Positions 17,908 through 26,901 of a stretch of DNA of 64,000 nucleotides are shown piece by piece; positions within the stretch are counted from its first letter, which is position 1; the number at the start of each line of letters is the position of its first letter. The position numbers and the translations under genes were made by a program. The notes beneath the pieces are model-generated. The model searched no databases. It had not been told where the DNA came from and worked only from the letters and a program-made list of their open reading frames with translations. The stretch covers positions 248,001-312,000 of the forward strand of contig NZ_BSPC01000005.1 of assembly GCF_030160835.1 (NCBI RefSeq), in the 5' to 3' direction. The stretch comes from Labrys miyagiensis (GTDB lineage Bacteria; Pseudomonadota; Alphaproteobacteria; Rhizobiales; Labraceae).

Positions 17908-18867
17908 TTACATCCCCAGCGTCAGTTGGATGTTCTGCACGGCCGCGCCGGAAGCGCCCTTGCCGAGATTGTCGAGCCTTGCGACCAGGACGGCCTGGCC
18001 GTGTGCTTCATGCGGGAAGATGCGCAGCTCCAGATGGTCGGTGTCGTTCAGCGCCTCGGGCTCCAGCTTGGCAGAGCCGTCGATCGGCAGCACTCTCACC
18101 AGCCGCGCACCCTCGTAATAGCGGGCGAGGATGGCATGCAGGTCGGCGGCCTTCGGCTTGCCCGGCAGGGTATCGAGATGCAGCGGCACGGAGACCAGCA
18201 TGCCCTGCCGGAAATTGCCTACCGATGGCACGAAGATCGGCCGGCGGGCGAGATGGGCATATTCCTGGATCTCCGGCACATGCTTGTGCTCGAGCGTCAG
18301 GCCGTAGAGCTCGAAGGCCGGCGCGGTGCCCGCCTCATAGGCCTCGATCATCGACTTGCCGCCGCCGGAATAGCCGCTCACCGCATTGATGGTGATGGGA
18401 TAGTCGGCCGGGATAGCGCCGGCGTCGACCAGCGGGCGCAGAAGTGCGATGGCGCCGGTGGGATAGCAGCCGGGATTGGAAACAAAACGGGCGTTCGCTA
18501 TCTTTTCGGCCTGGCCGGGAGCCATCTCGGCGAAGCCGAATGCCCAGCCCGGCGCGACGCGGTGGGCCGTGGAGGCGTCGAGCACCTTCGGGCCCTCGGC
18601 GCCGAGCTCGCGCACCAGGGCAACGGTCTCCTTGGCGGCAGCGTCGGGCAGGCAGAGCACCACGAGGTCGACCTCGCGCAGCAGCGCTTTCTTGGCGGCG
18701 ACATCCTTGCGCAGCTCCGGCGCGATGCTGCGCAGGGTCACGCCCGGGACTGAGCCCAATCGCTCGCGGATGCCGAGCCCGGTCGTGCCGGCCTCGCCGT
18801 CGATGAAGACGGTACGGACGGCGCTGGCCTGGTGCGGCTTGTCAGCGAGATCGGAAAGGGCGGCCAT
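17908..18867 (-). CDS. argC: N-acetyl-gamma-glutamyl-phosphate reductase (type 2)
   Basis: ArgC reduces N-acetylglutamyl phosphate to the semialdehyde in arginine synthesis. The 319-aa protein is of the short type-2 class, with [19 protein letters not shown] at the NADP fold and catalytic cysteine in [14 protein letters not shown] (near residue 134). The C-terminal [16 protein letters not shown] is characteristic. A GAGGAGG Shine-Dalgarno lies just before the ATG. It stands alone, not with other arg genes, and converges with the small P-loop kinase gene. Confidence 0.95.
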   Translation of the reverse strand: MAALSDLADKPHQASAVRTVFIDGEAGTTGLGIRERLGSVPGVTLRSIAPELRKDVAAKKALLREVDLVVLCLPDAAAKETVALVRELGAEGPKVLDASTAHRVAPGWAFGFAEMAPGQAEKIANARFVSNPGCYPTGAIALLRPLVDAGAIPADYPITINAVSGYSGGGKSMIEAYEAGTAPAFELYGLTLEHKHVPEIQEYAHLARRPIFVPSVGNFRQGMLVSVPLHLDTLPGKPKAADLHAILARYYEGARLVRVLPIDGSAKLEPEALNDTDHLELRIFPHEAHGQAVLVARLDNLGKGASGAAVQNIQLTLGM

Positions 18868-19335
18868 GGCAGGTCCTCCTCGAGGAGCGCGGGCGGGTTT
18901 AAGGGAACGCTGGCTATATCGGGGCCATTGATGTTGCTGTCAATGATTATGGGGTATCGAAGAGGCGATAGTTTCGCGCCGTTTAGGAGTGAGGCGCAGG
19001 CTCGGTGTGCCGTTCCCGCCACATCGACTTTCAGTCGATGTGGCGGGAACGGCATGCGACATCCGAGAAGGTCTCGCCCTTCACAAAGCATGCCGGTCTG
19101 AAGACCGGCACACCGAGGGCTGCGTTCCCAGCACCTCGAAAGCCCAACACCCTCCTACGAACCTGCCACTCCCTTTGTTACAACCTGAAATATCACATGT
19201 TTTCGCGCAAAAAGTGCGTATTTCGCCACGCTCACTTGATTTGGCGGCAAGGGCGGAACGCGGCATAGTCCTGTCCATGCAGAGGACGCCAACCTTCCCC
19301 CGGTCCCTGCACCAGAGACACACAAGGAACACCCC
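18868..19335. other. Gene-free region upstream of the bufferin operon with REP units
   Basis: No gene is supported here. It contains the argC leader, a REP/BIME-like pair at 19001-19117, and about 200 bp (19130-19335) ahead of the bufferin precursor gene that must hold its promoter. I could not identify a metal-regulator box with certainty. Confidence 0.6.
19001..19117. repeat. REP/BIME pair, variable-hairpin family, copy 3
   Basis: A 20-bp perfect stem (19009-19028 with 19034-19053, loop TTTCA) is followed by a second hairpin at about 19090-19110 (GCCGGTCTGAAGACCGGC). The outer ends CTCGGTGTGCCG and CGGCACACCGAG are complementary. The architecture matches the other copies although the flank and hairpin sequences are different. 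Confidence 0.75.
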
Positions 19336-19617
19336 ATGTCCGTTTTCACCAAGGCCACCACCGCTTTCGCTCTGGCTGGCGCCGTCGCCAGCGCCGCGGC
19401 TCTGCTCTCGGCTCCCGCCCGTGCCGACGACGCCAAGGAGAAGTGCTACGGCGTCTCGCTCAAGGGCCAGAACGACTGCGCCGCCGGCAACCATTCCTGC
19501 GCCGGCACCTCGAGCATCGACTATGACGGCCAGTCCTTCAAGCTCGTGCCGAAGGGCAGCTGCGTCACCATGAAGACACCGACCGGCATGGGCTCGCTGA
19601 CCCCGATCAAGAGCTGA
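19336..19617 (+). CDS. bufA: Bufferin-type RiPP precursor (DUF2282 family)
   Basis: This 93-aa protein has an N-terminal Sec-type signal peptide (hydrophobic residues 7-25, likely cleavage after ARA at 28-30). The mature part has four cysteines at 37, 48, 55 and 76 in the DUF2282 pattern [16 protein letters not shown] / [11 protein letters not shown] / LVPKGSC. In bufferins of Caulobacter and relatives, core cysteines are reported to be converted by the DUF692 enzyme into thiooxazole-type groups that bind copper in the periplasm. It is the first gene of a four-gene set with DUF692, DUF2063 and DoxX proteins, which is the usual order. An ACAAGGAAC Shine-Dalgarno-like sequence precedes the ATG. 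Confidence 0.9.
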   Translation: MSVFTKATTAFALAGAVASAAALLSAPARADDAKEKCYGVSLKGQNDCAAGNHSCAGTSSIDYDGQSFKLVPKGSCVTMKTPTGMGSLTPIKS

Positions 19618-19772
19618 TCGCCGCGCCTTTCCCCTCTCCCAGCCTGGTTGGGGGAGGGGAAGATCCGCGGGGATGACAGGTCGAGGCCTGAGACTTTCCC
19701 GGTCGCATATCTTGAGACGTAACACCTTTCCTCTCGCCGCCGTAGTAAGCTTCGAATGCCACGGAGAGTCCC

Positions 19773-20651
19773 ATGAGCACCGCCCGCTTCAACACGCTGC
19801 CCCTTCGCGCCGGCGCCGGGCTCAAGCCTGAGCACATCAAAGATATCCTGGCCGGCAGGCCCGAGATGGGCTTCTTCGAAGTCCATGCCGAGAATTACAT
19901 GGGCGCAGGCGGCCCGCCTCATACCCAGCTCAGGGCCATCGCCGAGACCTATCCCCTGTCGCTGCATGGCGTGGGCCTGTCCATCGGCGCCGCCAGACCC
20001 CTCGACAAGGAACATCTCGCCCGCCTAAAGGCGCTGAACGAGCGCTACCGGCCGGCGAGCTTTTCCGAGCACCTTGCCTGGTCGAGCCATGAGGAGGTCT
20101 TCCTCAACGACCTCCTGCCGGTGCCCTATACTCAGGAGACGCTGAGCCGCGTGTGCGACCATATCGACGAGGTCCAGGCGGTGATGAACCGGCCGATGCT
20201 GCTGGAGAACCCCTCCACCTATCTCCTGTTCGAGGAGAGCACGATCGAGGAGACGGATTTCCTGCGCGCCATCGCCGCCCGCACCGGCTGTGGCCTCCTG
20301 CTCGACGTCAACAATGTCTTCGTCTCCTCCACCAACCACGACACCTCGCCCGAGGCCTATCTCGACCGCTTTCCGCTCGAGCTCGTGGCGGAGATCCACC
20401 TCGCCGGCCATGCCGAGACGGTCGACGATGCCGGTGCGCCGCTTCTCATCGATGCGCATGACCGTCCGGTCGCCGATCCCGTCTGGGCGCTCTATGAGCG
20501 TGTCATCCACAAGGCAGGCCGCCTGCCCACCCTGATCGAATGGGACAACGACGTGCCCGAATGGCCGGTCCTTGCCCGCGAGGCCGCCCTGGCCGAAGCG
20601 GCTATGGATCGTGCCGCCAAGAAATTGGCCACCAACAAGCGGGCGGCCTGA
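19773..20651 (+). CDS. bufB: Multinuclear non-haem iron oxidase, bufferin maturase (DUF692)
   Basis: The 292-aa TIM-barrel protein matches the DUF692/MNIO family. Metal-ligand-bearing stretches are visible in order: [62 protein letters not shown] and [11 protein letters not shown], which supply the His, Glu and Asp ligands of the iron cluster. The family oxidises cysteine residues in precursor peptides. A GGAGAG Shine-Dalgarno precedes the ATG; a 155-bp gap with a small hairpin (about 19630-19665) separates it from bufA, so the precursor can be expressed at a higher level. The partner bufC follows 1 bp later. Confidence 0.92.
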   Translation: MSTARFNTLPLRAGAGLKPEHIKDILAGRPEMGFFEVHAENYMGAGGPPHTQLRAIAETYPLSLHGVGLSIGAARPLDKEHLARLKALNERYRPASFSEHLAWSSHEEVFLNDLLPVPYTQETLSRVCDHIDEVQAVMNRPMLLENPSTYLLFEESTIEETDFLRAIAARTGCGLLLDVNNVFVSSTNHDTSPEAYLDRFPLELVAEIHLAGHAETVDDAGAPLLIDAHDRPVADPVWALYERVIHKAGRLPTLIEWDNDVPEWPVLAREAALAEAAMDRAAKKLATNKRAA

Positions 20652-20652
20652 G

Positions 20653-21435
20653 ATGTTGGCCGATCTGCAATCCGCTTTCCGCAAGGCTGTGCTCGATCCG
20701 GCGGTAGCGACGCCTTCCGGCCTCATGGCCCATAATGGCGTGGCGCCGCAGCGGCGTTTCGCCGTCTACCGCAACAACGTCACGCTCGGCCTCGCCGGAG
20801 CAGTGGAGAGCCGCTTCCCCGCCTCGATCGCGCTGGTGGGCGAGGAGTTTTTCAGGGCGCTCGCCACGCTGTTCGTGCGGGCCCATCCGCCGCGCTCGCC
20901 GCTGCTCTTGACCTATGGCGACGAGCTGCCCGGTTTCACGGAAGGCTTCGAGCCGGCGCGCGAGGTGCCCTATCTCGCCGATGTCATGCGGCTCGAGATC
21001 GCGCGCAGCCAGGCCTATCACGCCGCCGATGCCGAGCCCGCCTCGCTCGACGCGCTGAGCGCCCTGCCGCCCGACCAGCTCGGCGACGTCCGTGTGATCT
21101 TTCATCCCGCGGTGCGCCTACTGCGCTCGGCCTTCCCGGCGGCGACCATCTGGCAGATGAATTCAGGCGGTGAGATCAGCGAGATCACCGACTGGTCCGG
21201 CGAGGACGTGCTGGTGACGCGCCCACATCTCGATGTCGCCGTGCAGATCCTGCCACCCGGCGGCTATGCCTTCCTCGCCGCGCTGCAGGCAGGAGAGCCC
21301 CTGGGCGTCGCCGCCGAAACTGCCTTCGCCGACGCGGCGGATTTCGATCTTCCCGGCGCCATGGCGGCGCTGGTCAATGCCGGCATTGCCTGCCGGTTCG
21401 AGCTTCAACCTGAAACCGCGGCTCTCCCGGGCTGA
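20653..21435 (+). CDS. bufC: Bufferin maturation partner (DUF2063, HvfC/BufC family)
   Basis: The 260-aa protein has the N-terminal DUF2063 domain (about residues 1-95: LADLQSAFRKAVLDP, then RRFAVYRNNVTLGLAGAVESRFPA), often labelled putative DNA-binding. In MNIO pathways this partner is thought to bring the precursor leader to the oxidase. The rest (about 95-260) is a BufC-type C-terminal domain. The start is the ATG 1 bp after the bufB stop; a longer frame upstream lies inside bufB and is not used. Confidence 0.88.
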   Translation: MLADLQSAFRKAVLDPAVATPSGLMAHNGVAPQRRFAVYRNNVTLGLAGAVESRFPASIALVGEEFFRALATLFVRAHPPRSPLLLTYGDELPGFTEGFEPAREVPYLADVMRLEIARSQAYHAADAEPASLDALSALPPDQLGDVRVIFHPAVRLLRSAFPAATIWQMNSGGEISEITDWSGEDVLVTRPHLDVAVQILPPGGYAFLAALQAGEPLGVAAETAFADAADFDLPGAMAALVNAGIACRFELQPETAALPG

Positions 21436-21454
21436 CGGCATCGAGGACAAAATC

Positions 21455-21958
21455 ATGAGCATGCCCTCCGCTGCGCCGGCCGCCGCGCCCGCGCCGACGA
21501 CCCTGCTCGACCGCGCGGTCCAGTTGTGCACGCTGCTGCCCTATTGGCTGATCGCGATCGCCGCCCGCATTGCCCTGATCCGGGTGTTCTGGTGGTCGGC
21601 CCGCACGCGCGTCGTACCCGGCACCTGGTTCACGCTGAACGACTCCACCACCTATCTGTTCGAGAACGAGTTCAAGGTCCATCTGCCCGGCGGCATCGAA
21701 TTCGGCTTTCCGCTGCCCGACGTGATGGCTGCCATCACCATGACCTGCGAGCATCTCTTCCCGATCCTGCTCGTCTTAGGCCTCGGCACGCGCTTCGCCG
21801 GGCTCGGCCTGCTCGGCATGACGGCGGTGATCGAGAGCATCTATCCCGAAAACTACAACGAGCATCTGCCCTGGGCCGTCTGCTGCCTGGTGCTGATCAA
21901 ATGGGGCGGCGGGTTGTTTTCGCTGGATGCGCTGATCGCGAAGGTGCGGGGGCGCTGA
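21455..21958 (+). CDS. DoxX-family membrane protein of the bufferin operon
   Basis: This 167-aa protein has about four membrane segments (near residues 25-42, 78-98, 102-120 and 128-148) and the DoxX-type segments MTCEHLFPILLVLGLGTRFAG and LLGMTAVIESIYPENYNEHLPW. DoxX proteins close many bufferin operons; the role is unknown, possibly redox supply at the membrane. It follows bufC by 19 bp. REP units begin about 20 bp after its stop. Confidence 0.85.
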   Translation: MSMPSAAPAAAPAPTTLLDRAVQLCTLLPYWLIAIAARIALIRVFWWSARTRVVPGTWFTLNDSTTYLFENEFKVHLPGGIEFGFPLPDVMAAITMTCEHLFPILLVLGLGTRFAGLGLLGMTAVIESIYPENYNEHLPWAVCCLVLIKWGGGLFSLDALIAKVRGR

Positions 21959-21978
21959 GGCTTGGGACCGCGTTTGAT

Positions 21979-22052
21979 GTGCCGATCTCCAGATCGGCAT
22001 GGAGACGCCGCGCGCCTCAGAAAAGAATGCCGACCTGGAGGTCGGCACACCC
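21979..22052. repeat. REP/BIME pair, variable-hairpin family, copy 4
   Basis: Two short hairpins, GCCGATCTCCAGATCGGC and GCCGACCTGGAGGTCGGC, face each other as inverted units. The first is followed by ATGGAGACG, matching the TCTTGGAAACG-type tail of other copies. It lies between the DoxX gene and the threonine aldolase gene. Confidence 0.75.
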
Positions 22053-22113
22053 AGCGACATTTGGTCCGACCTATCCCCTTGCATCCTGACACCGGCCCGC
22101 TCTACTTCAGAGC

Positions 22114-23181
22114 ATGAATTTCGCCAGTGACAATTGGGCTGGAGCCAGCCCCCGGATCATCGATGCCCTCACCCGCGGCGCGGGTGGCATTGCTCCCGCC
22201 TATGGCAATGACGATCTCACGCGCGAATTGAAGGCGCGGCTGTCGAGCCTGTTCGGGCGCGATGTCGGCCTGCTCTTCGCCGCGACGGGAACGGCTGCCA
22301 ATTCCCTGGCGCTCAGCGCGCTCAGCCCCTCCTATGGCGCCATCTATGCCCATCAGGACGCCCACATCGTGGGGGACGAGGCCGGCGCGCCGGAGTTCTT
22401 CACCCATGGTGCGCGCCTCATCCCGCTCGCTGGCCCTGCCGGCAAGCTGACACCGGAGGTGCTGGAGGCGGCGGTGGCGCGCGGCAGCGGCTCCGGCTCG
22501 CCCATCCCCAAACCCGCGGCGCTCTCGATCGCGCAGGCGACGGAGAGCGGCACCGTCTATCGCGAGGCGGAGATCTCCGCCCTCACCGCCGTTGCCAAGG
22601 CGCGCGGCCTCAAGGTGCATATGGATGGCGCGCGCTTCGCCAATGCCGTCGCCTTCCTGGAGAAGGCCGATCGCGGGGCGCGGCTCGCCGACATCACCTG
22701 GAAGGCGGGCGTCGATGCGCTTTCCCTCGGCCTCACCAAGAACGGTGCGCTGATGGCCGAGGCCGTGGTGCTGTTCGAGGCCGACAAGGCCGCCGAGATC
22801 GAGTGGCTGCGCAAGCGTAGCGGCCACGTCGTCTCCAAGGCCTGGCCGATTGCCGCCCAGTTCCTGGCCATGTTGGAGAACGACCACTGGCTCGAACTCG
22901 CCCGCCACGCCAACGCCATGGCGACGGCCCTGTCGGAGGGGCTGGTCGAATCAGGCCATGCGCTTGGCTTCCCAACGGAAGCCAACGAGGTCTTCGCCGT
23001 GCTGCCCAAGGCGCTGATCGCGCGTCTGCGGCAGGAAGGCGCCAAGCTCTATGAATGGCCGGCTGCAGCCCTGCCGGAGAGCGAGCGCCTCGGCAAGGAT
23101 GCCGATCTGACGAGGCTGGTCACGTCCTTCGCCACGAAGGAAGGCGAGGTGGAGCGGTTCCTGGAGATCGTGAGGGGGTAA
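22114..23181 (+). CDS. ltaE: Low-specificity L-threonine aldolase-like PLP enzyme
   Basis: The 355-aa fold-type-I PLP enzyme belongs to the beta-eliminating lyase/threonine aldolase family, which cleaves L-threonine or allo-threonine to glycine and acetaldehyde. It starts MNFASDNWAGASPRIIDAL and shows FAATGTAANSLAL, the HMDGARFANAVAFL segment with the cofactor aspartate, and LGLTKNGAL with the Schiff-base lysine (near residue 209). It is monocistronic, flanked by REP loci. Confidence 0.9.
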   Translation: MNFASDNWAGASPRIIDALTRGAGGIAPAYGNDDLTRELKARLSSLFGRDVGLLFAATGTAANSLALSALSPSYGAIYAHQDAHIVGDEAGAPEFFTHGARLIPLAGPAGKLTPEVLEAAVARGSGSGSPIPKPAALSIAQATESGTVYREAEISALTAVAKARGLKVHMDGARFANAVAFLEKADRGARLADITWKAGVDALSLGLTKNGALMAEAVVLFEADKAAEIEWLRKRSGHVVSKAWPIAAQFLAMLENDHWLELARHANAMATALSEGLVESGHALGFPTEANEVFAVLPKALIARLRQEGAKLYEWPAAALPESERLGKDADLTRLVTSFATKEGEVERFLEIVRG

Positions 23182-23184
23182 CGC

Positions 23185-23387
23185 CCTGGGATCGCGGGCA
23201 TCTTTGCTCCATGGGCGTTAACTTTGCCGGGTGAGGCGGAGGAGTGGAGTGGCGATCTCTGATCGCCATTCTTGGAAACGAGGCGTTTGATGCCGAGGCA
23301 AGATGGCAGTCAGAGACTGCCACTCCGTGTTTGGCGCGCTCTGATTTGCAAAGCCGCGCCCAAGGCATCTCTGCCTGCGCTCCCAGG
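23185..23387. repeat. REP cluster, variable-hairpin family, copy 5
   Basis: At least four half-units are present: CCTGGGATCGCGGGCATCTT at 23185, the hairpin TGGCGATCTCTGATCGCCA with tail TTCTTGGAAACG at 23248-23280, TGGCAGTCAGAGACTGCCA at 23304-23322, and GCCTGCGCTCCCAGG ending at 23387. The units have three different stems yet the same flank and tail. The cluster starts 3 bp after one stop and ends 1 bp before the convergent stop. Confidence 0.8.
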
Positions 23388-23388
23388 A

Positions 23389-24942
23389 TTACTTCCCCTT
23401 CAGATCCAGCGAGCTCGTCAGGTCGCCCAGCGGCGGCTCGTTGTTGGCGGCGACCGCATTGTCGCGCACTTCGATGCCATGCAGCGTCGGCAGTTCGAAG
23501 CGGCGGGTGATGAAGCGCAGGATCGAGGTCGTGTCCATCGGCGTATGGTCGACGAAGCCGCGGCGGGCAAAAGGCGAGGCGATGATCGCCGGGATGCGGT
23601 TGCTGGGGCCCCAGCGGTCGGCCTTGGGTGGGGCAACATGGTCCCAGATGCCGCCATTCTCGTCATAGGTGACGACAACCAGCATATGCGGCCATTGCGG
23701 GCTCTTCTCGAGATGGCTGATCAGGTCGGCGAGATGGGTGTCGCCCGACTGGATGTCGGCGTAGCCGGAATGCTCGTTGAGGTTGCCCTGCGGCTTGTAG
23801 AAGGAAACCTGCGGCAGGGTGCCGGCATCGATCGCCTTGATGAACTCGGCGCCGACGAGTCCGCCGTCACGCAGATGCTCGCTGCGGGCGGCGGTGCCCG
23901 GCGCGAAATTGGCGTAATAGTTGAAGGGCTGGTGGTGGTACTGGAAGTTCGGCACCGGCGTCTTGTTGCCGTGGTCGAGCACGTCCTGCCAGGCGCCGGC
24001 ATACCAGGCCCAGGTGATGTGCTTGAGGCTGAGCAGGTCGCCGATGGTGGGCTCGGTCTGCGGGGGTAGGGTGGTGGGCTTGGCCGGGTCGGCCATGGCT
24101 GGATCGCCGCCCTTGGCAGGATCATTGCCGCTCGGCTGGTAGGGCGGCTGCATGGTATTCACGGCATAGAAGTCCGGCGTGAGGTTGCCGTCAGCGGCGA
24201 ATTTCGGAATGCCGTCCATGGCCGATTTCGGCGAATTGGCCGCCAATTTCAACGTCACGCCATCGGCCTCGACCGCGGCGATCGAAGGCTTGGCCGGATT
24301 GGTGTCGGCATTGGCGTAATAGGGCGCGCAGGCGCAGATCAGCCATTGATGGTTGAAAAAGGAGCCGCCGAAGGCGCCCATGAAGAAATTGTCGGCAAGG
24401 GCGTATTTCTGCGCGACGCCCCACATCGCTGTCTTCGATCCGTCCCAGGTCTGCATCACCGCACCGCCCGCATCGGCATAGGCGACGAACTTGTCGTTCT
24501 TGCCGCCGTCGACCTGCATCTGGTTCTGGTAGAAGCGGTGCCACATGTCGTGGGTGATGGTGCCGAGGCTAAGGTTGAAGCCCTGGGGATCGTCGGCGCG
24601 GAAGGGGCGGTTGGGCATATGCTCGGTCTGGGCCTGCGTCACCGGCGGCGTCACGCCCTTGGCGGTGAAGCCGTCCCAGGTCGGCGGCAGCTCCTTCAGC
24701 GGCGTGCCGTCGCGATCGAGCTGCACCGTGGCCGTGGGAGAAGCGTTCTGCAGGCCGTTGGCGCCGGGGAAATTGCCGAAGAGATTATCGAAGCTGCGGT
24801 TCTCGGCATAGATCACCACCACGGTGTCGATCAGCTTCAGGTTGAGTGAAGGATCATCATTATACCCACCCGCAAGTGCCGGGGTCATCGCCCCGATGAT
24901 AAGGCTGAGGGCCGAGACCGTTCCAATAAACCGCGCCCGCAT
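23389..24942 (-). CDS. acpA: Secreted acid phosphatase / phosphoesterase (AcpA-like)
   Basis: The 517-aa protein starts with a signal peptide (MRARFIGTVSALSLIIGAMTP, cleavage near ALA-GG) and belongs to the bacterial phosphoesterase family that includes AcpA and phospholipase C. Visible motifs are VVVIYAENRSFDNLFGNFPG (nucleophile region, about residues 41-60), GSFFNHQWLICACAP and VVTYDENGGIWDHVAPP with metal ligands. It probably hydrolyses phosphate monoesters in the periplasm. It is divergent from a di-haem peroxidase across 97 bp. Confidence 0.87.
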   Translation of the reverse strand: MRARFIGTVSALSLIIGAMTPALAGGYNDDPSLNLKLIDTVVVIYAENRSFDNLFGNFPGANGLQNASPTATVQLDRDGTPLKELPPTWDGFTAKGVTPPVTQAQTEHMPNRPFRADDPQGFNLSLGTITHDMWHRFYQNQMQVDGGKNDKFVAYADAGGAVMQTWDGSKTAMWGVAQKYALADNFFMGAFGGSFFNHQWLICACAPYYANADTNPAKPSIAAVEADGVTLKLAANSPKSAMDGIPKFAADGNLTPDFYAVNTMQPPYQPSGNDPAKGGDPAMADPAKPTTLPPQTEPTIGDLLSLKHITWAWYAGAWQDVLDHGNKTPVPNFQYHHQPFNYYANFAPGTAARSEHLRDGGLVGAEFIKAIDAGTLPQVSFYKPQGNLNEHSGYADIQSGDTHLADLISHLEKSPQWPHMLVVVTYDENGGIWDHVAPPKADRWGPSNRIPAIIASPFARRGFVDHTPMDTTSILRFITRRFELPTLHGIEVRDNAVAANNEPPLGDLTSSLDLKGK

Positions 24943-25039
24943 GCTGGCACCCTTCCTATTCCACCTGTGTTGATATCTTCATATGCATCCTGCACCATAC
25001 CTCGCGAAACGTCCGAAAACGTGCCGCAGGCCAGGGTGT

Positions 25040-26365
25040 ATGTTCAACATAAAGCCACTTTACGACACAACAATAAAGCACTGGGTGGCGGGAACGCTAG
25101 CGCTGGCTGCTGTCGGCCTGGCCTCGGGCGTGGTTGCGGCGAACGATCCTGCCGGCAAGGCAGCGGACAGTCCCGTGATGTCGCGGGCCGCGGTGAACCG
25201 GCAGGTGGAGGCCCTGGCGGCGCTGGGCCACGACATCTTCCGCGATCCCTCGCTGTCGGGCTCGGGCAAGGTCGCCTGTTCGTCCTGCCATGATCCCGCC
25301 CATGCCTATGGCCCCGCCAATGCCCTGGCGGTGCAGATGGGCGGAGGTGACCTTCGGCAGCCCGGCCTGCGCGCGGTGCCCTCGCTCACCTATCTGCAGG
25401 TGGTGCCGCCCTTCACCGAGCATTTCTTCGAATCGGAGGACGATGCCGACGAGAGCATCGACAACGGCCCGACAGGCGGCCTGACCTGGGATGGGCGCGT
25501 CGACCGCGGCGGCGACCAGGCGATGATCACGCTGCTTTCCGATTTCGAGATGGGCAACAAGGACGAGGCCGTGCTGATCGGCCGCCTGCGGGCGGCAACC
25601 TATGCCGGGAAGCTCGCCGAGCTGGCCGGTCCGCAGGCGCAGTCCAATCCGCGCCTCCTGCTGCAGACGGCGCTCAAGGCGATCGAGGTCTATGAGCAGG
25701 ACTATAAGACCTTCTATCCCTATTCGAGCAAATATGACGCCTATCTGGCTGGCACAGCAACGCTGACGGCGCAGGAAGCCCGCGGTCTCCAGCTTTTCAA
25801 CGATGCCGACAAGGGTAATTGCGCCTCTTGCCATGTCAGCCAGCGCGGCAATGACGGCACGCCTCCGCAGTTCACCGATTACGGGCTGATCGCCCTCGGC
25901 GTGCCGCGCAATCCGGACATTCCCGCCAATAAGGATCCGAACTATTACGATCTCGGCCTGTGCGGCCCTCTGCGCACCGATTTTCGTGACCGGCCCAACT
26001 ATTGTGGCCTGTTCCGCACGCCGACCCTGCGCAACGTGGCGCTACGTCAGACCTTCTTCCATAACGGCGTCTTCCACTCGCTGCGCCAGGCGGTGGCGTT
26101 CTATGTCGACCGTGAGACCGACCCGGGCAAATGGTATCCGCGCAATCCCGACGGCACGGTCGACAAATACAACGACCTGCCCAGGAGCGCACAGGCCAAC
26201 CTCAACATGGACCCGCCCTTCGACCGGCACCAGGGCGACAAGCCGGCGCTCAGCGACAGCGAGATCGACGATGTCGTCGCCTTCCTGGGCACACTGACGG
26301 ATGGGTACAAGCCTGGGAGCGCGGACGTCTCGTCCGCTCTTGGAAGCACCGGCGCGCCAAAATGA
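25040..26365 (+). CDS. Di-haem cytochrome c peroxidase-family protein
   Basis: The 441-aa protein has an N-terminal hydrophobic signal anchor (residues 15-34) and two c-type haem motifs, CSSCH at 80-84 and CASCH at 261-265, as in the CcpA/MauG family. PTLRNVALRQTFFHNGVF and the final DIDDVVAFLGTL-like stretch (EIDDVVAFLGTLTDGY) are typical. I prefer the ATG giving MFNIKPLYD because the signal follows directly; an ATG 57 bp upstream is possible. The last 17 residues (PGSADVSSALGSTGAPK) are read out of a REP unit and are not family sequence. It is divergent from acpA. Confidence 0.87.
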   Translation: MFNIKPLYDTTIKHWVAGTLALAAVGLASGVVAANDPAGKAADSPVMSRAAVNRQVEALAALGHDIFRDPSLSGSGKVACSSCHDPAHAYGPANALAVQMGGGDLRQPGLRAVPSLTYLQVVPPFTEHFFESEDDADESIDNGPTGGLTWDGRVDRGGDQAMITLLSDFEMGNKDEAVLIGRLRAATYAGKLAELAGPQAQSNPRLLLQTALKAIEVYEQDYKTFYPYSSKYDAYLAGTATLTAQEARGLQLFNDADKGNCASCHVSQRGNDGTPPQFTDYGLIALGVPRNPDIPANKDPNYYDLGLCGPLRTDFRDRPNYCGLFRTPTLRNVALRQTFFHNGVFHSLRQAVAFYVDRETDPGKWYPRNPDGTVDKYNDLPRSAQANLNMDPPFDRHQGDKPALSDSEIDDVVAFLGTLTDGYKPGSADVSSALGSTGAPK

Positions 26366-26456
26366 GGCGTCACGGATGTGACACGTCGCCTCGAAACGCT
26401 GTCGTTTGCGGCATTCGCTGATAAAAACAGGGGCGGACAAGATGTCCGCGCTCCCG
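26312..26456. repeat. REP/BIME pair, variable-hairpin family, copy 6, overlapping a CDS end
   Basis: The first unit (CCTGGGAGCGCGGACGTC, hairpin GCGGACGtctCGTCCGC, tail TCTTGGAAGC) lies inside the coding end of the peroxidase gene. The second, inverted unit (GCGGACAAGATGTCCGC then GCTCCCG) ends directly before the stop of the convergent small gene. Confidence 0.85.
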
Positions 26457-26669
26457 TCAGCTGGCGCCCGGATTGCCCGGCAGGTCGAGAAGCTTGGCCA
26501 CGTCGTCGGCGCCCTTGCCGGAGGCGGCAAGCTCGCCATTGTCCTTCACTTCGAGTTCGGCGCCATTGGCAAAGCAGAGGCGCCAGCCGCTGTCTTCCTC
26601 GTTGCGGCGCCGGTCTGTGACCCCGATGCCGGCCGCGGTGACCAGCGCAATTGCTTTTTCAACATCCAT
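26457..26669 (-). CDS. Hypothetical small protein, 70 aa
   Basis: The frame encodes MDVEKAIALVTAAGIGVTDRRRNEEDSG and continues to LDLPGNPGAS, soluble and acidic, with no family I recognise. The composition is protein-like (alternating strand and helix pattern, WRLCFANGAELEVKDNGE). I use the internal ATG preceded by GGGTGGCG; the longer frame upstream has an unlike composition. The stop directly abuts a REP unit. Function unknown. Confidence 0.6.
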   Translation of the reverse strand: MDVEKAIALVTAAGIGVTDRRRNEEDSGWRLCFANGAELEVKDNGELAASGKGADDVAKLLDLPGNPGAS

Positions 26670-26901
26670 GATCGCCACCCACTCTAGAAAATATCCCCAC
26701 CGAAGTTGAGTTCGGAGGGGTGCGAAGTCAAGGCGAAAGGCTGTCACCGTTCCGGCATGCCAATGACATCCGGTTGTCGCATCATACTCCAGGGAGAGCG
26801 GCTGCTTTTCCACAGGAGCCTATAGCCACGACGCCAGAACTGTGTATTGGCTGCCTTCCCTTTCGCAATCGGGGCGTGCGCACGGCCCCTTTGAGGACAT
26901 G

